A stretch of DNA of 64,000 nucleotides, taken from assembly GCA_002428365.1 (NCBI GenBank), contig DIVW01000040.1:62560-126559 (forward strand). Reading direction: 5' to 3'. The position numbers and the translations under genes were made by a program. This document shows positions 8,725 to 16,993 of the stretch, one piece after another (positions within the stretch are counted from its first letter, which is position 1; the number at the start of each line of letters is the position of its first letter). Below the pieces are notes generated by a model. It worked only from the letters and a program-made list of their open reading frames with translations, searched no databases and was not told the DNA's origin. The stretch is from Propionibacteriaceae bacterium UBA6122. GTDB taxonomy: Bacteria > Actinomycetota > Actinomycetes > Propionibacteriales > Propionibacteriaceae.

Positions 8725-9906
8725 ATGGGACTCATTCAGGCAGCGATCGGTGCGATCGGCGGAACTCTGGCCGATCAGTGGCAGGACTTCTACTCGGTGC
8801 CCACAGGTTTAGCTCCAACAGCCGCCCTGTTCGCTGCGGTGCCGCAGGGGCAGAACGCCGGACGCGGATCGAACACCAAGGGCTCTGACGGTGTGATCAC
8901 CAACGGCAGCCGCATCGTCGTTCCCGAGGGCTACGGCCTGGTGCTGATGCAGGAAGGCGCCATCACCGGCTTCGCCGCGCAAGCGGGTGCCTACGAGTGG
9001 AACTCCGAGGCACAGGATTCCCAATCGATCTTCGCCGGCAACGACATCGTCAGTTCGCTGGTCACCACCTCCTGGGAGCGCTTCAAGTTCGGCGGACGGC
9101 CCAGCGCGCAGCAGCGGGCCTATTTCGTCACCCTGAAGGAACTGCCGAACAACCGCTTCGGCACTCAGTCGGAGATCTACTGGGACGACGCTTACATGAA
9201 TGCCCAGGTCGGCGCGATCACCCGCGGCACCTACACGTTGAAGATCGTCGACCCAATCCTGTTCATCAAGGCATTTGTGCCGGCCGCCTACTTAGAGCCG
9301 GGCCGGGTGTTCGACTTCACCGACATCGACAACGATGCGGCCGCCCAACTGTTCAACGAGGTGGTCGGCTCACTGGCCCCGGCCTTCTCGATGTACACCA
9401 ACGACCCGATGAAGCAGAATCGGATCACCCGCCTCCAGCAGGATTCGATCGGGTTCGCCAAGAGTCTGTCGGCGGCAGTCGAACAGAACTACCAGTGGCG
9501 GTCTGGCCGCGGCTTGGAGATCGCGGCAACCGCGATCATCGCCATCGAGTACGACGAGACCACCCGCGAACTGCTGCGCAACGTGCAGCGCGCCGACGCA
9601 CTGTCAGGCCAGCGTGGCAACTCCAACCTGCAGGCCTCGGTGGCGGCAGGCTTCGAGGGCGCCGGAGAGAACGCGGGTGTTGGTGGACTGATCGGCATGG
9701 GAATGGCCGCCGGCACCACCGGAGTCGGAGCATTGCAGCAGCCAACGCAGGTCCCGGCTCAAGTTCCCGGCCCGCAGGATCCGCCGGCCAAGGAGCCCGG
9801 CGAAGATCCGATGGCCAAGCTGACTCAAATGAAGCAGATGCTGGACGCCGGACTGATAACCCAGGCCGACTACGACGCTGCGAAAGCCAAGCTCCTGGGA
9901 CTCTGA
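8725..9906 (+). CDS. SPFH-domain protein with C-terminal SHOCT motif (YdjI-like)
   Basis: This 393-aa protein starts at the ATG at 8725, with AGAGGA upstream. Residues about 1-330 resemble the SPFH/virion-core-like proteins of the Bacillus YdjI type, with GLIQAAIGAIGGTLADQW at the start and RAYFVTLKELPNNRFGTQ inside. A Gly/Pro-rich linker precedes a SHOCT motif at the C-terminus (LTQMKQMLDAGLITQADYD). SPFH proteins assemble on membranes and organise microdomains. It leads a three-gene operon with a zinc-ribbon membrane protein and a small membrane protein. No PspA homologue is nearby. The role is inferred from family and context only. Confidence 0.82.
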   Translation: MGLIQAAIGAIGGTLADQWQDFYSVPTGLAPTAALFAAVPQGQNAGRGSNTKGSDGVITNGSRIVVPEGYGLVLMQEGAITGFAAQAGAYEWNSEAQDSQSIFAGNDIVSSLVTTSWERFKFGGRPSAQQRAYFVTLKELPNNRFGTQSEIYWDDAYMNAQVGAITRGTYTLKIVDPILFIKAFVPAAYLEPGRVFDFTDIDNDAAAQLFNEVVGSLAPAFSMYTNDPMKQNRITRLQQDSIGFAKSLSAAVEQNYQWRSGRGLEIAATAIIAIEYDETTRELLRNVQRADALSGQRGNSNLQASVAAGFEGAGENAGVGGLIGMGMAAGTTGVGALQQPTQVPAQVPGPQDPPAKEPGEDPMAKLTQMKQMLDAGLITQADYDAAKAKLLGL

Positions 9907-9916
9907 GGAGATCTGA

Positions 9917-11209
9917 ATGAGCAACTCCGCACCTGAACCGATCCCACAGCCGGTCGCGGCGGAGGGTGGTGGCACTGCGCCACCGCCACCGCTCCCCACT
10001 CAGCAGATTGGCGAGCCCACGTCCGGGTCTGCGACGGCTGAGCCGCAACGGGTGGATACCGCCAACACCCGACTGACCGACGGCCTCAACCGCTGCCCGA
10101 AGTGCGGTTCGACCGATATTCAGTTGCGGGTCTCCACCGGAATGCTGGTCTGCCTGTTCTGTCGACATGAATGGTCCGAGGCTCAGGTAGAGCCGATGGT
10201 CTCCGGCGACGTCTCGCTGCGCGACCTCACCGGCACCACGATCGCCTCAGGCGCGTCCGACATCTCCCCCGAAGTCTCCGGGATGATGACGCTGAAATGC
10301 TCGGGGTGTGGTTCGGAGGTCGTGGTCAACACCGCAGAGGCGATGTCGTCGCGGTGCCACTGGTGCCGCCATGTGCTCACGATCAACGAGCAGATCCCCA
10401 ACGGCGCCGTGCCCGATGCGGTGCTGCCCTTCAGCATGACTCAGGCCCAAGCGGTGGAGAAGATCCGCGAGTTCGCCGGAAAGCGCCGGATCTTCGCCCA
10501 CAAGTCGTTCCGCGCCGGATTCTCACCAGAGAACGTGATGGGGGTCTACTTGCCCTACATGGTGGTCGACGGCAACGCCAGCGCCGACGTCCAAGGCTTC
10601 GGCGAGATCGAGACCCGGCGCTACACCCGCAGGGTCGGCGACCACGACGAGACCTACTACGACGCCGACGTCTACCAACTGAATCGGCATGTCGACTACA
10701 CCGTGGACGACCTCACCATCGAGTCCTCCGCGGAGCGGGCAAACATAAACGCGATGGTCAACACCAACAACATCATCAACACGATCATGCCGTTCGACAC
10801 CAAGAACGCGGTGCAGTGGAACGCCAACTACCTGGTCGGTTACACCTCTGAACGCCGCGATCAGGACGTGTCGCAGATCCAGCCAATATTGGAGGATCAA
10901 CTGCTGTCCATCGCTCGCTCCCAGGTTCACAACTCGGTGCGGCAGTACAACCGCGGCGTGCGTTGGGAAGCCGAGCATCTGGACGTCCACGGCACCCGGT
11001 GGGTGGCAATGTACCTGCCGGTGTGGCTGTACTCGTTCTATCAGGAAGGCAAGCGTTCCTCCATGGTGCACTACATCGCGGTGAACGGACGCACCGGCGA
11101 GACCATGGGCAGCGTTCCGGTGTCGCACGGTCGGTTGATCTTGGCTGCCCTCGCCGCCGGAACGGTGCTCGAGGCGATCGTGATCTGGATTCTGGTGATG
11201 ATGTCATGA
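9917..11209 (+). CDS. Zinc-ribbon membrane protein (YdjG-like)
   Basis: The 430-aa protein has a Pro-rich N-terminus and two zinc ribbons. The first is CPKCGS...CLFCRHEW (about residues 58-85); the second is CSGCGSE...CHWCRH (about 130-155). A long soluble domain follows, with LPYMVVDGNASADVQGFGE and a region rich in Asn and Tyr, and a single C-terminal membrane helix (LAALAAGTVLEAIVIWILV). The ribbons resemble the TFIIB/primosomal type seen in Bacillus YdjG. It lies 10 bp downstream of the SPFH gene and overlaps the next gene by four bases (ATGA), so the three products probably form one membrane assembly. Confidence 0.8.
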   Translation: MSNSAPEPIPQPVAAEGGGTAPPPPLPTQQIGEPTSGSATAEPQRVDTANTRLTDGLNRCPKCGSTDIQLRVSTGMLVCLFCRHEWSEAQVEPMVSGDVSLRDLTGTTIASGASDISPEVSGMMTLKCSGCGSEVVVNTAEAMSSRCHWCRHVLTINEQIPNGAVPDAVLPFSMTQAQAVEKIREFAGKRRIFAHKSFRAGFSPENVMGVYLPYMVVDGNASADVQGFGEIETRRYTRRVGDHDETYYDADVYQLNRHVDYTVDDLTIESSAERANINAMVNTNNIINTIMPFDTKNAVQWNANYLVGYTSERRDQDVSQIQPILEDQLLSIARSQVHNSVRQYNRGVRWEAEHLDVHGTRWVAMYLPVWLYSFYQEGKRSSMVHYIAVNGRTGETMGSVPVSHGRLILAALAAGTVLEAIVIWILVMMS

Positions 11210-11490
11210 CGCCGCTATTGATCGACTTCCTCATCGCGCTTCAGGGTTCGTCGGGCGACTCGGGTTGGGTCTTGCTGGCCGGGCCGGCCGGTGCTGCGGG
11301 CACCTATTGGGGGCTTTACCAGTACTACCGCAACACCGGTAAGTCCCACGACTTCGAACACGACACGATCATCGAGTCTGACACGATCACCGGCGGTGAA
11401 CAGAAGGTGGACCACGTCCAGGGCACCCAGCGCACCACCATCAACGGCGACAACGTGAGCAACTACCGCCAACGCGTAAAGCGAGTGTGA
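11206..11490 (+). CDS. Small membrane protein of the SPFH operon
   Basis: This 94-aa protein starts at the ATG that overlaps the upstream stop codon (ATGA at 11206). One hydrophobic segment near residues 15-35 (SGWVLLAGPAGAAGTYWGLY) is followed by a polar tail of about 60 residues rich in Asp, Thr and His. I do not recognise a family. Position and membrane topology suggest a partner or anchor for the SPFH and zinc-ribbon proteins; it would take the place of Bacillus YdjH but is much shorter. Confidence 0.7.
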   Translation: MTPLLIDFLIALQGSSGDSGWVLLAGPAGAAGTYWGLYQYYRNTGKSHDFEHDTIIESDTITGGEQKVDHVQGTQRTTINGDNVSNYRQRVKRV

Positions 11491-11692
11491 CTGGCGAGGT
11501 GGTTGACCGCACTGGGTTTGGTTCCTAGGTGAAATACCTAGTCAGAATCATATTCTGACTACCGGACTTTCTCCGTTCGAAATGCGCACACGCTCGGGCG
11601 TCGGTGCTCATCACTCGACGCCCAGTTAGCGCCAGCAAGTCAGCCCCCGGTCATCTGCGCACCCGGCTAGCCACACCGGACGGGCGCCGCGA
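11491..11692. other. Intergenic region with overlapping palindromes
   Basis: No convincing gene is seen. Three dyads follow the SPFH operon. CTAGGT/ACCTAG (11525-11541) overlaps a perfect 10-bp-arm palindrome TAGTCAGAAT/ATTCTGACTA (11539-11561). Further on, GGGCGTCG/CGACGCCC (11596-11623) forms an 8-bp stem with a 12-base loop. They could be operators or terminators. Confidence 0.6.
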
Positions 11693-11962
11693 TCATTCGA
11701 GCGTCCAGGCACGAGGCAACGTGGACCGGACCCGCTCCACAGCTACCCCGTGCGCGCCCGCCGACTCCGCGAATTCTGCCAACCCTGCCGAGAACGTGGC
11801 GAACCGGCACAGCTGCCCTTCCTTGTCTTTCCAGGCCACACTCTCACCGCTGTATTGGAAGCGGGACATCTCCGACCAGGGCACTTCAATCGCCTCACTG
11901 GTGCCTCTGACGAGGAAAGAAACCAGGGATGGCTGCACGCCACAAGCGCGAAAGGCCCGCAC
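11693..11962 (-). CDS. Possible truncated PH-like small protein
   Basis: An open frame of 89 codons (GTG at 11962) encodes a protein-like sequence with VSFLVRGTSEAIEVPWSEM, an aromatic/charged strand pattern and a C-terminal helix rich in Ala and Glu. The pattern resembles the second half of small actinobacterial bacterial-PH proteins, but the N-terminal half is missing. The start falls inside a terminator-like hairpin (11954-11977) of the gene upstream on the same strand. It may be a decayed gene or a spurious frame. Confidence 0.3.
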   Translation of the reverse strand: MRAFRACGVQPSLVSFLVRGTSEAIEVPWSEMSRFQYSGESVAWKDKEGQLCRFATFSAGLAEFAESAGAHGVAVERVRSTLPRAWTLE

Positions 11963-11977
11963 CTACCGGCGCGGGCC
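11954..11977 (-). terminator. Hairpin downstream of the GPGG microprotein gene
   Basis: On the minus strand GGCCCGC and GCGGGCC form a 7-bp stem with a 10-base loop, followed by TTT. It lies 18 bp after the stop of the GPGG gene, so it could end the csbD-GPGG transcript. Confidence 0.5.
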
Positions 11978-11995
11978 ACCATTTTCGCCGGTAGC

Positions 11996-12139
11996 TCAGG
12001 TAAAGAGACTGACTCCACCTGGACCCACCAAGAGACCGACGACGATCAGGACGATCCCCCAGAGGATCTGCCCACGGACGAGGCCGAAGACGCCCGAAAT
12101 CACGAGCACCGCGGCTAATACCCAAAGTACTGTTGCCAT
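11996..12139 (-). CDS. GPGG-motif small membrane protein
   Basis: This 47-aa protein is encoded with an AGGAG site 7 bases before the ATG. It has two hydrophobic helices (MATVLWVLAAVLVISGVFGL and ILWGIVLIVVGLLV) separated by Arg-Gly-Gln, then the motif GPGGVSLF at the C-terminus. This layout is a recognised actinobacterial microprotein family of unknown function. It lies 13 bp downstream of csbD, apparently in the same transcript, which suggests stress-linked expression. Confidence 0.75.
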   Translation of the reverse strand: MATVLWVLAAVLVISGVFGLVRGQILWGIVLIVVGLLVGPGGVSLFT

Positions 12140-12152
12140 GGTCAACTCCTAG

Positions 12153-12353
12153 TCAGCGATCGTTCGCGTGGGGCTTGACGGCATCGCGCACGGCATCGGC
12201 TACCTTCTCGGCTGCCTTGCCGACTGACGCCTTGGCCTGATCCATCCGGCCTTCTTTTTCGAGGCGCTCATCATCTGTGAGCTTGCCCCAGCCTTCCTTC
12301 ACCTTGCCCTCCGCGTCTTGCTTCGCGTGACGGGCTTTGTCATCGGTTCCCAT
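12153..12353 (-). CDS. csbD: CsbD-family stress protein
   Basis: The 66-aa, highly charged, Lys/Asp/Glu/Ala-rich protein has the CsbD pattern (KQDAEGKVKEGWGKLTDDE). CsbD proteins are abundant general-stress proteins of unclear biochemical role. AAGGAG lies before the ATG. A SigB/SigF-type promoter (12386-12410) sits upstream, and a sigma factor of that type is the next gene upstream on the same strand. Confidence 0.9.
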   Translation of the reverse strand: MGTDDKARHAKQDAEGKVKEGWGKLTDDERLEKEGRMDQAKASVGKAAEKVADAVRDAVKPHANDR

Positions 12354-12385
12354 GATTCGCTCCTTTCAGGCCCTTGTTACTCCGG

Positions 12386-12410
12386 GTACCCAGAGGAGAC
12401 CGAACTAAAC
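12386..12410 (-). promoter_or_regulatory. SigB/SigF-type promoter for csbD
   Basis: Reading the minus strand, GTTT is followed 15 bases later by GGGTAC, close to the GTTT-N(14-17)-GGGTAT consensus of SigB/SigF-class sigma factors. It ends about 33 bp before the csbD ATG. The neighbouring sigma factor gene makes it the obvious reader. Confidence 0.6.
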
Positions 12411-12578
12411 CGAGCTCGCTTGGCGGCACCTACGCAGTGGGTGCTGGCCGATTGCTCCGCCCAGCAGCAGGGAAAAGAGGTTTGAGCCAAGCAACTGGCG
12501 GCTATTGGAGCCGATGACCCAACGAGAGGAGGGCAACCATGCCCGCCGCGCAAGTAGCCAGCGCACCCGTTCGAGCAA

Positions 12579-13346
12579 TCACATTTCCAGCTCGACCTTG
12601 AGCCTGGTGACGATGGCGCGGAGCATCCGCGAAATCTGCATCTGGGAGACGCCCATCCGGATGCCGATCTCACTCTGGCTGCTCCCTTCAACGAAGCGCC
12701 ATTGGACGACGTCCCGCTCCTTGGGGGTGAGCCCTTCCAGCGCCTGCTGCAGCGCCAGCCGCTCGGGCAGCAGCTCGATCGCGGAGTCGTCCATCGGGAG
12801 CGTGTCGCCAAAAGTGGCCTCGGCATTCCTACCGTCAAGTGGGGCATCAATGGAAAGCGGCCGCTGGCTGGCTGGGGCGTAGAGGCACTCCGCCACCGCC
12901 GCTTTCGAGTGGTGGGTGGCGTCCGCAAGCTCCTCGATGCGTGGCGGACGGCCCAACTCCTGCTCCAGCACCCGCCGGGCCTCGGTCAGCTTCGAGCGGC
13001 GCTCCTGGAGTGACCTTGGGGGCCGGACCATCCAGGAGTGGTCGCGGAAGTACCGCTTGATCTCGCCGGTGATGGTCGGCACGGCGAAGGAGAGGAACGG
13101 ACGCTCGGCCTCGAACCGGAAGCGCTGCACGGCGCCGATGAGGGCGAGCCGGGCCACTTGCACCAGGTCATCGCGGTCGACGCCCCGGTGCACATAGCGA
13201 TTGGCGAGCGCATCGCACACACCAAGATTCAACTCGACGATTTTGCCAGTGATTCGGGCCTGCTGACTGGAGTCGTGCGAGTGCGACAATCTCGACAGCA
13301 ATTGTTCGGTTTGGTGCTCTCTGGCGGAGAGATTCAAAAGTGGCAT
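12579..13346 (-). CDS. RNA polymerase sigma factor, SigB/SigF/SigG family
   Basis: This 255-aa sigma-70 factor lacks region 1.1. Region 2 contains the core-binding and -10 segments (DLVQVARLALIGAVQRF, FAVPTITGEIKRYFRDHSW). Region 3 has RVLEQELGRPPRIEELA, and region 4 the helix-turn-helix SQSEIGIRMGVSQMQISRML. Its layout matches stress sigma factors of the SigB/SigF group. The ATG at 13346 is preferred over the GTG at 13367 because TGGGAG lies at the correct distance before it. No anti-sigma or anti-anti-sigma gene is seen nearby. Its probable targets include csbD. Confidence 0.9.
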   Translation of the reverse strand: MPLLNLSAREHQTEQLLSRLSHSHDSSQQARITGKIVELNLGVCDALANRYVHRGVDRDDLVQVARLALIGAVQRFRFEAERPFLSFAVPTITGEIKRYFRDHSWMVRPPRSLQERRSKLTEARRVLEQELGRPPRIEELADATHHSKAAVAECLYAPASQRPLSIDAPLDGRNAEATFGDTLPMDDSAIELLPERLALQQALEGLTPKERDVVQWRFVEGSSQSEIGIRMGVSQMQISRMLRAIVTRLKVELEM

Positions 13347-13717
13347 GAAGGCTCCCAAAGGGATCACGCCTGAGGTCGGCGCAATTCTTGACCGCCCCTG
13401 ACTACTTCGACCATCCCACGCAGATTTGGCGCCCGCAACCGGAGCTGCCTAAATTTCTGCCTCGCCACCGCCGCCACCAGTTGGCACAAATTGCCGCGAT
13501 TCGGACCCCGCCCAAGACGCCAACCGCCAGCAGGACAAGCCCACAGCAGCCCGTCGCTGACGAGCACCGCGGCCCCGATTGTCGCCTCACCCGCAGCGCA
13601 GCGCTCCCGGGGTTGTCGGAGCGGTGGGCCCGCCTCAGCGGCCCCGTCCATCGGGTCCGGTTTTCGGAGCTTCTAAGCGAGTTGGGGTGCGGCCCGTGAC
13701 AACGAACGGAGCCCGAA
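13347..13717. other. Intergenic region without a clear gene
   Basis: Several overlapping open frames exist on both strands, but none has a convincing start, ribosome binding site or family pattern. One minus-strand frame has a hydrophobic stretch (CCGLVLLAVGVLGGVRIA), which alone is not enough to call a gene. The promoters of the sigma factor and of the YHS gene must lie here. Confidence 0.5.
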
Positions 13718-13921
13718 ATGCCCACGGTTGATTGCCTGGTGTGCGGCGTAGCTGTGGATCCTGAGACCGCGATCGCGACCGCCGTCTACGATGCGCAGAC
13801 CTACCACTTCCGTTCCACTGACTGCCGAGATGCCTTCGTTGCCGATCCGGGAAGCTACGTCGGCAACACCGGGACATCGGCCGGCACCCAACGCCGCAGC
13901 GTAGACTTCGAACGCCTATAG
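13718..13921 (+). CDS. YHS-domain metal-binding protein
   Basis: This 67-aa protein carries the YHS/TRASH-like pattern CLVCGVAVDPETAIATAVYD, then YHFRSTDCRDAFVADPGSY. YHS domains usually bind metals through paired cysteines and often accompany metal transport or metalloenzymes. Here one position of the second Cys pair is Arg-Ser rather than Cys-Ser. It precedes hypA by 59 bp on the same strand, so a role in metal handling for the nearby nickel and tungsten enzymes is possible. Confidence 0.75.
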   Translation: MPTVDCLVCGVAVDPETAIATAVYDAQTYHFRSTDCRDAFVADPGSYVGNTGTSAGTQRRSVDFERL

Positions 13922-13980
13922 AGACCACACCTTGATTTGCCCGGAGTTGCGGTCTAGCCGGCAAGACGAGGGACGTTAAC

Positions 13981-14382
13981 GTGCACGAGTTGTCATTGTG
14001 TGACTCAATCGCTCGAGCAGTGATCCAGAACGCTCAGGGCCGTCGGGTCACCTCGGTGCGACTGCGCGTTGGCGCACTCCGTCAGGTAGTCCCGGAAACG
14101 CTGGTCTATTGCTGGTCGATTGCCAGCCGCGGACCGATCCTGGACGGCTCGGTATTGGAAGTCGAGCACGTGCCAGCCGAAATCGAGTGCGGTGACTGCG
14201 GGACGCGCAGCGAGTTGAGCCGCTTCAACCTGAGCTGCCCGAACTGCGGAAATCAGGATGTCAAAGTGGTGTCCGGCGAAGAGATGCTGATCGAATCGAT
14301 CGAAGTCGCCGATGATGCAGAGCCGCCAGACCCACTGCCGGCTGCCCCCGAGTCTGGGTCAGCCACAACTGCTGTCCACTGA
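13981..14382 (+). CDS. hypA: Hydrogenase nickel-insertion accessory protein HypA
   Basis: The protein begins MHELSLCDSI; His2 is the nickel ligand of HypA. The zinc-binding cysteines are visible as ECGDCG and SCPNCGN. HypA delivers nickel, with HypB, to [NiFe] hydrogenase large subunits. At 133 aa it has an acidic/Pro-rich C-terminal extension of about 15 residues beyond usual HypA. The GTG start at 13981 follows a GAGGG site. It lies near the group 4 hydrogenase operon, its likely client. HypB-F are not encoded in the window. Confidence 0.93.
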   Translation: MHELSLCDSIARAVIQNAQGRRVTSVRLRVGALRQVVPETLVYCWSIASRGPILDGSVLEVEHVPAEIECGDCGTRSELSRFNLSCPNCGNQDVKVVSGEEMLIESIEVADDAEPPDPLPAAPESGSATTAVH

Positions 14383-14472
14383 ATCCAATGGGGCAGCAAC
14401 CTCGGCGACTGGGGTGGCGCAGGTATCCCCGAAAGCCCATCTGAGCAGGCCATTTACCGATAGGCTCGACAG

Positions 14473-14895
14473 GTGAACCAACTGGTCAAGCTCGACCAAT
14501 CCCCCTTGAGTGTCGACGCACATCTCGCGGCAGTTCAAGATCCACGGGCTGGCGCCGTAGCCACCTTTATCGGCCTGGTGCGCAATCACGACCCCTCGGT
14601 GACGGGCGAAGTCTCGGCCCTGGAATACACCGCGCACCCCGGCGCCGAAGAGGTGTTGGTGAAACTGGCCAACGCCGCAGCGGCCAACGATGAGGTGATC
14701 GCCCTAGCAGTGAGCCACCGGGTTGGCCTGGTCAACGTCGGCGAGGTGGCCATAGTCGTGGCCGTCGCCACCGCCCATCGGGCATCGGCCTTCGAAGTCT
14801 GCAGTGCGCTCGTCGAGTCAGTGAAGGCCACCCTCCCGGTTTGGAAGCGCGAGGTGCTCGTCGACGGATCCCACCATTGGGTTGGCCTCAACTAA
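14473..14895 (+). CDS. moaE: Molybdopterin synthase catalytic subunit MoaE
   Basis: This 140-aa protein has the MoaE signature: GAVATFIGLVRNHD near the N-terminus, LEYTAHPGAEE, the AHRASAFE segment and the C-terminal PVWKRE with the active-site Lys. With MoaD it inserts two sulfurs into cyclic pyranopterin to make molybdopterin. The GTG start at 14473 is used. It is convergent with moaD, 53 bp away, so the two synthase subunits are on opposite strands. Confidence 0.93.
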   Translation: MNQLVKLDQSPLSVDAHLAAVQDPRAGAVATFIGLVRNHDPSVTGEVSALEYTAHPGAEEVLVKLANAAAANDEVIALAVSHRVGLVNVGEVAIVVAVATAHRASAFEVCSALVESVKATLPVWKREVLVDGSHHWVGLN

Positions 14896-14948
14896 CCTCA
14901 GCACTGGCCCCACCCGGCAGTCCCCGCCGCGGAGTTGTCGCGGACGCT

Positions 14949-15197
14949 TCAGCCGCCCGCGAACGGCGGCAACACATCGACGGTTGTACCGTCGGCCAAC
15001 GGCGTTACCGCATCATCGACATACACACCATTGGCCAGTAGCGAGCAGCGGCCGAGGACCTTCGCCAGGCCTGGCCCATGCTGCGCAACCATCGCCGTCC
15101 GTAACGCTCCGACTGAGTCGGCCGACAGTGCCTCAGCCTCAACCCCAGCCGCTTCGGCAGCCCCCGCGAAGTAGCGGACGATCACCTGAGCGCTCAT
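14949..15197 (-). CDS. moaD: Molybdopterin synthase sulfur-carrier subunit MoaD
   Basis: This 82-aa ubiquitin-like protein ends in the Gly-Gly needed for adenylation and thiocarboxylation (VLPPFAGG). The start at 15197 overlaps the moaC stop as ATGA. A few codons of open frame lie upstream but belong to moaC. It donates sulfur to MoaE after activation by MoeB, also in this operon. A second MoaD-like gene is at 25221-25493, so two sulfur carriers exist. Confidence 0.93.
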   Translation of the reverse strand: MSAQVIVRYFAGAAEAAGVEAEALSADSVGALRTAMVAQHGPGLAKVLGRCSLLANGVYVDDAVTPLADGTTVDVLPPFAGG

Positions 15198-15673
15198 GAC
15201 TGCCGATGCCAATCGCCCGAACGTCCACCGGATTTGGCGATCAGCCGGATGTCAGCGATAGCGGTGGATTTGTCGATCCCCTTGACCATGTCGACCACCG
15301 CCAAGGCGGCCACAGCAACGCCGGTTAGGGCTTCCATCTCCACCCCGGTGCGGTCGGCGGTGCGCACGGTCACAGAAATCTCGACCCCTCCGGGGGTGAT
15401 CTCCAAGTCAACCGACACCCCGTGGATCCCGATCACGTGAGCCAGCGGCAGCAACTCCGCCGTCCGCTTCACGCCACTGATTCCGGCGATTCGCGCCACC
15501 GCGAGCACGTCACCCTTGGGCACGGTTCCGCCGCGAAGCGCCGCAATCACGTGGGGTGCACAGCGCACCAAGCCCGCGGCAGTCGCTTCACGCACCGTTG
15601 GCTGTTTCGCGGTGACGTCAACCATGCGAGCGTGGCCCGCATCATCTAGATGGGTGAAAGGCTGCTCGCTCAT
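15194..15673 (-). CDS. moaC: Cyclic pyranopterin monophosphate synthase MoaC
   Basis: The 159-aa protein matches MoaC in length and motifs: MVDVTAKQPTVREATAAG, GVKRTAELLPLAH and GVEMEALTGVAVAAL with DMVKGIDK. MoaC converts the MoaA product into cyclic pyranopterin monophosphate. The usual LCHP triad appears as LAHV: the His is kept but Cys and Pro are replaced. The catalytic lysines in GVKR and DMVKGIDK are present. ATGA overlaps on both sides couple it to moeA and moaD. Confidence 0.93.
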   Translation of the reverse strand: MSEQPFTHLDDAGHARMVDVTAKQPTVREATAAGLVRCAPHVIAALRGGTVPKGDVLAVARIAGISGVKRTAELLPLAHVIGIHGVSVDLEITPGGVEISVTVRTADRTGVEMEALTGVAVAALAVVDMVKGIDKSTAIADIRLIAKSGGRSGDWHRQS

Positions 15674-16893
15674 CGGTCCACCCGGGTTGCCCGCAGCCGG
15701 TCTCCGGGACGTACCTCGATGGTGCCCTGCGGCACGACGGCGAGGCCTTGGACTCCGGCGAGTGCGGCGACGAGGTGCGACTGGGAGCCACCAGGCCCAG
15801 CCCGTCTGATCAGTTGTTCCATACCTGGGTCCTTGTCTTCAAATCTCACTGGCATGTATTGAGTGCGCCCGGTCAGGTTGCGCCAGCCGTCGGCGACTTC
15901 GGCGCTGATTTCTGGCCGGTCCAACTCGACGAGCCCGCGCATGAGCAGCAATGCCGGTCGCACGAACACCTCGAAGGAGACGAACACGCTCACCGGGTTG
16001 CCGGGCAGCGCAAATACCGGGGTACCACCGGTCAACCTACCCAAACCCTGGGGCTTGCCGGGCTGCATCGCGACCTCGACGAAAGCCATTCCGCGCTGCG
16101 GCGCTAGCACTTCCTTAACCACGTCGTAGGCGCCCTTGCTCACTCCACCAGAGGTCAGGATTACCTCGACGGCGCCGTCCAATTCGGCCAGCACTGAACG
16201 CAGGGAAGCCGGATCATCCTTCACCAGCCCCACCCGCACCGCTTCGCACCCGGCCGCCCGCACTGCTGCGGCCAATAGATAGGAGTTTGAGTCCGGGATC
16301 TGCCCCAGCCGCAGTTCGTCGCCCGGGGCAACCAGTTCGCTACCGGTGGACAGCACCGCAACCCGTGGACGGCGGTGCACCGGCAAGGTGCCGCAACCGG
16401 CGGCGGCAGCAGCCGCAACTTGAGCAGGGCCAAGCAAGGTGCCAGCCGCCAGAACCACATCGCCCTGGCGGGCATCTCCGCCGGCGGTACGAATGTGGTC
16501 ACCGAGTCGAGCGGCGCGATTGATCTGGACGACGCCGCGTCCGCCGTCGGTGTTCTCCACGGGCACCACCGCGTCGGCGCCGGCCGGCACCACTGCGCCG
16601 GTCATGATTCGGGCGGCCGTCCCAGCAATCAGGGTTGGCTGAGCATCGCTGCCCGCCGGAAGATCCGCCAAGACCCGCAGATTCACCGGTGCCCCTGGCG
16701 CCGCCTCGCCTACATCGGCGCACCGCACGGCATAGCCGTCCATCGCGGAGTTGTCCCAGCGGGGCAGAGCCGATGGGGCCAGCACGTCGCTGGCGAGCAC
16801 ATAGCCATCGGCATCCTCGATGCTCACGCTGATCACCGGCATCGCTGACACCAAGGCGAGAGCCTCTCGGCGGTGTTCGTCGATCTGGCGCAC
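15670..16893 (-). CDS. moeA: Molybdopterin molybdenumtransferase MoeA (copy 1)
   Basis: The 407-aa MoeA has all active-site signatures: PRWDNSAMDGYAVR (about residue 45), ILTSGGVSKGAYD and FALPGNPVSVFVS, plus a C-terminal barrel. MoeA inserts molybdate or tungstate into adenylylated molybdopterin. The GTG start at 16893 follows GGAAGGAC. The stop overlaps moaC (ATGA). It belongs to the minus-strand run that follows the hydrogenase genes. A second catalytic MoeA (28263) and a degenerate one (42135) are also present. Confidence 0.93.
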   Translation of the reverse strand: MRQIDEHRREALALVSAMPVISVSIEDADGYVLASDVLAPSALPRWDNSAMDGYAVRCADVGEAAPGAPVNLRVLADLPAGSDAQPTLIAGTAARIMTGAVVPAGADAVVPVENTDGGRGVVQINRAARLGDHIRTAGGDARQGDVVLAAGTLLGPAQVAAAAAAGCGTLPVHRRPRVAVLSTGSELVAPGDELRLGQIPDSNSYLLAAAVRAAGCEAVRVGLVKDDPASLRSVLAELDGAVEVILTSGGVSKGAYDVVKEVLAPQRGMAFVEVAMQPGKPQGLGRLTGGTPVFALPGNPVSVFVSFEVFVRPALLLMRGLVELDRPEISAEVADGWRNLTGRTQYMPVRFEDKDPGMEQLIRRAGPGGSQSHLVAALAGVQGLAVVPQGTIEVRPGDRLRATRVDR

Positions 16894-16993
16894 GACCGTC
16901 CTTCCTAACTGCGTAGTCTCGCTTCAAGCATCCTCGCTGCTGGGCGAAAGCACCGGCTTTTCACTCGCTCCAACCTCAGCGATTGCCACCGAC

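Noticed and set aside
13364..13725. Small membrane protein on the minus strand between the sigma factor and the YHS gene
   Set aside because: Only one hydrophobic run, no ribosome binding site and competing frames; not enough to call.
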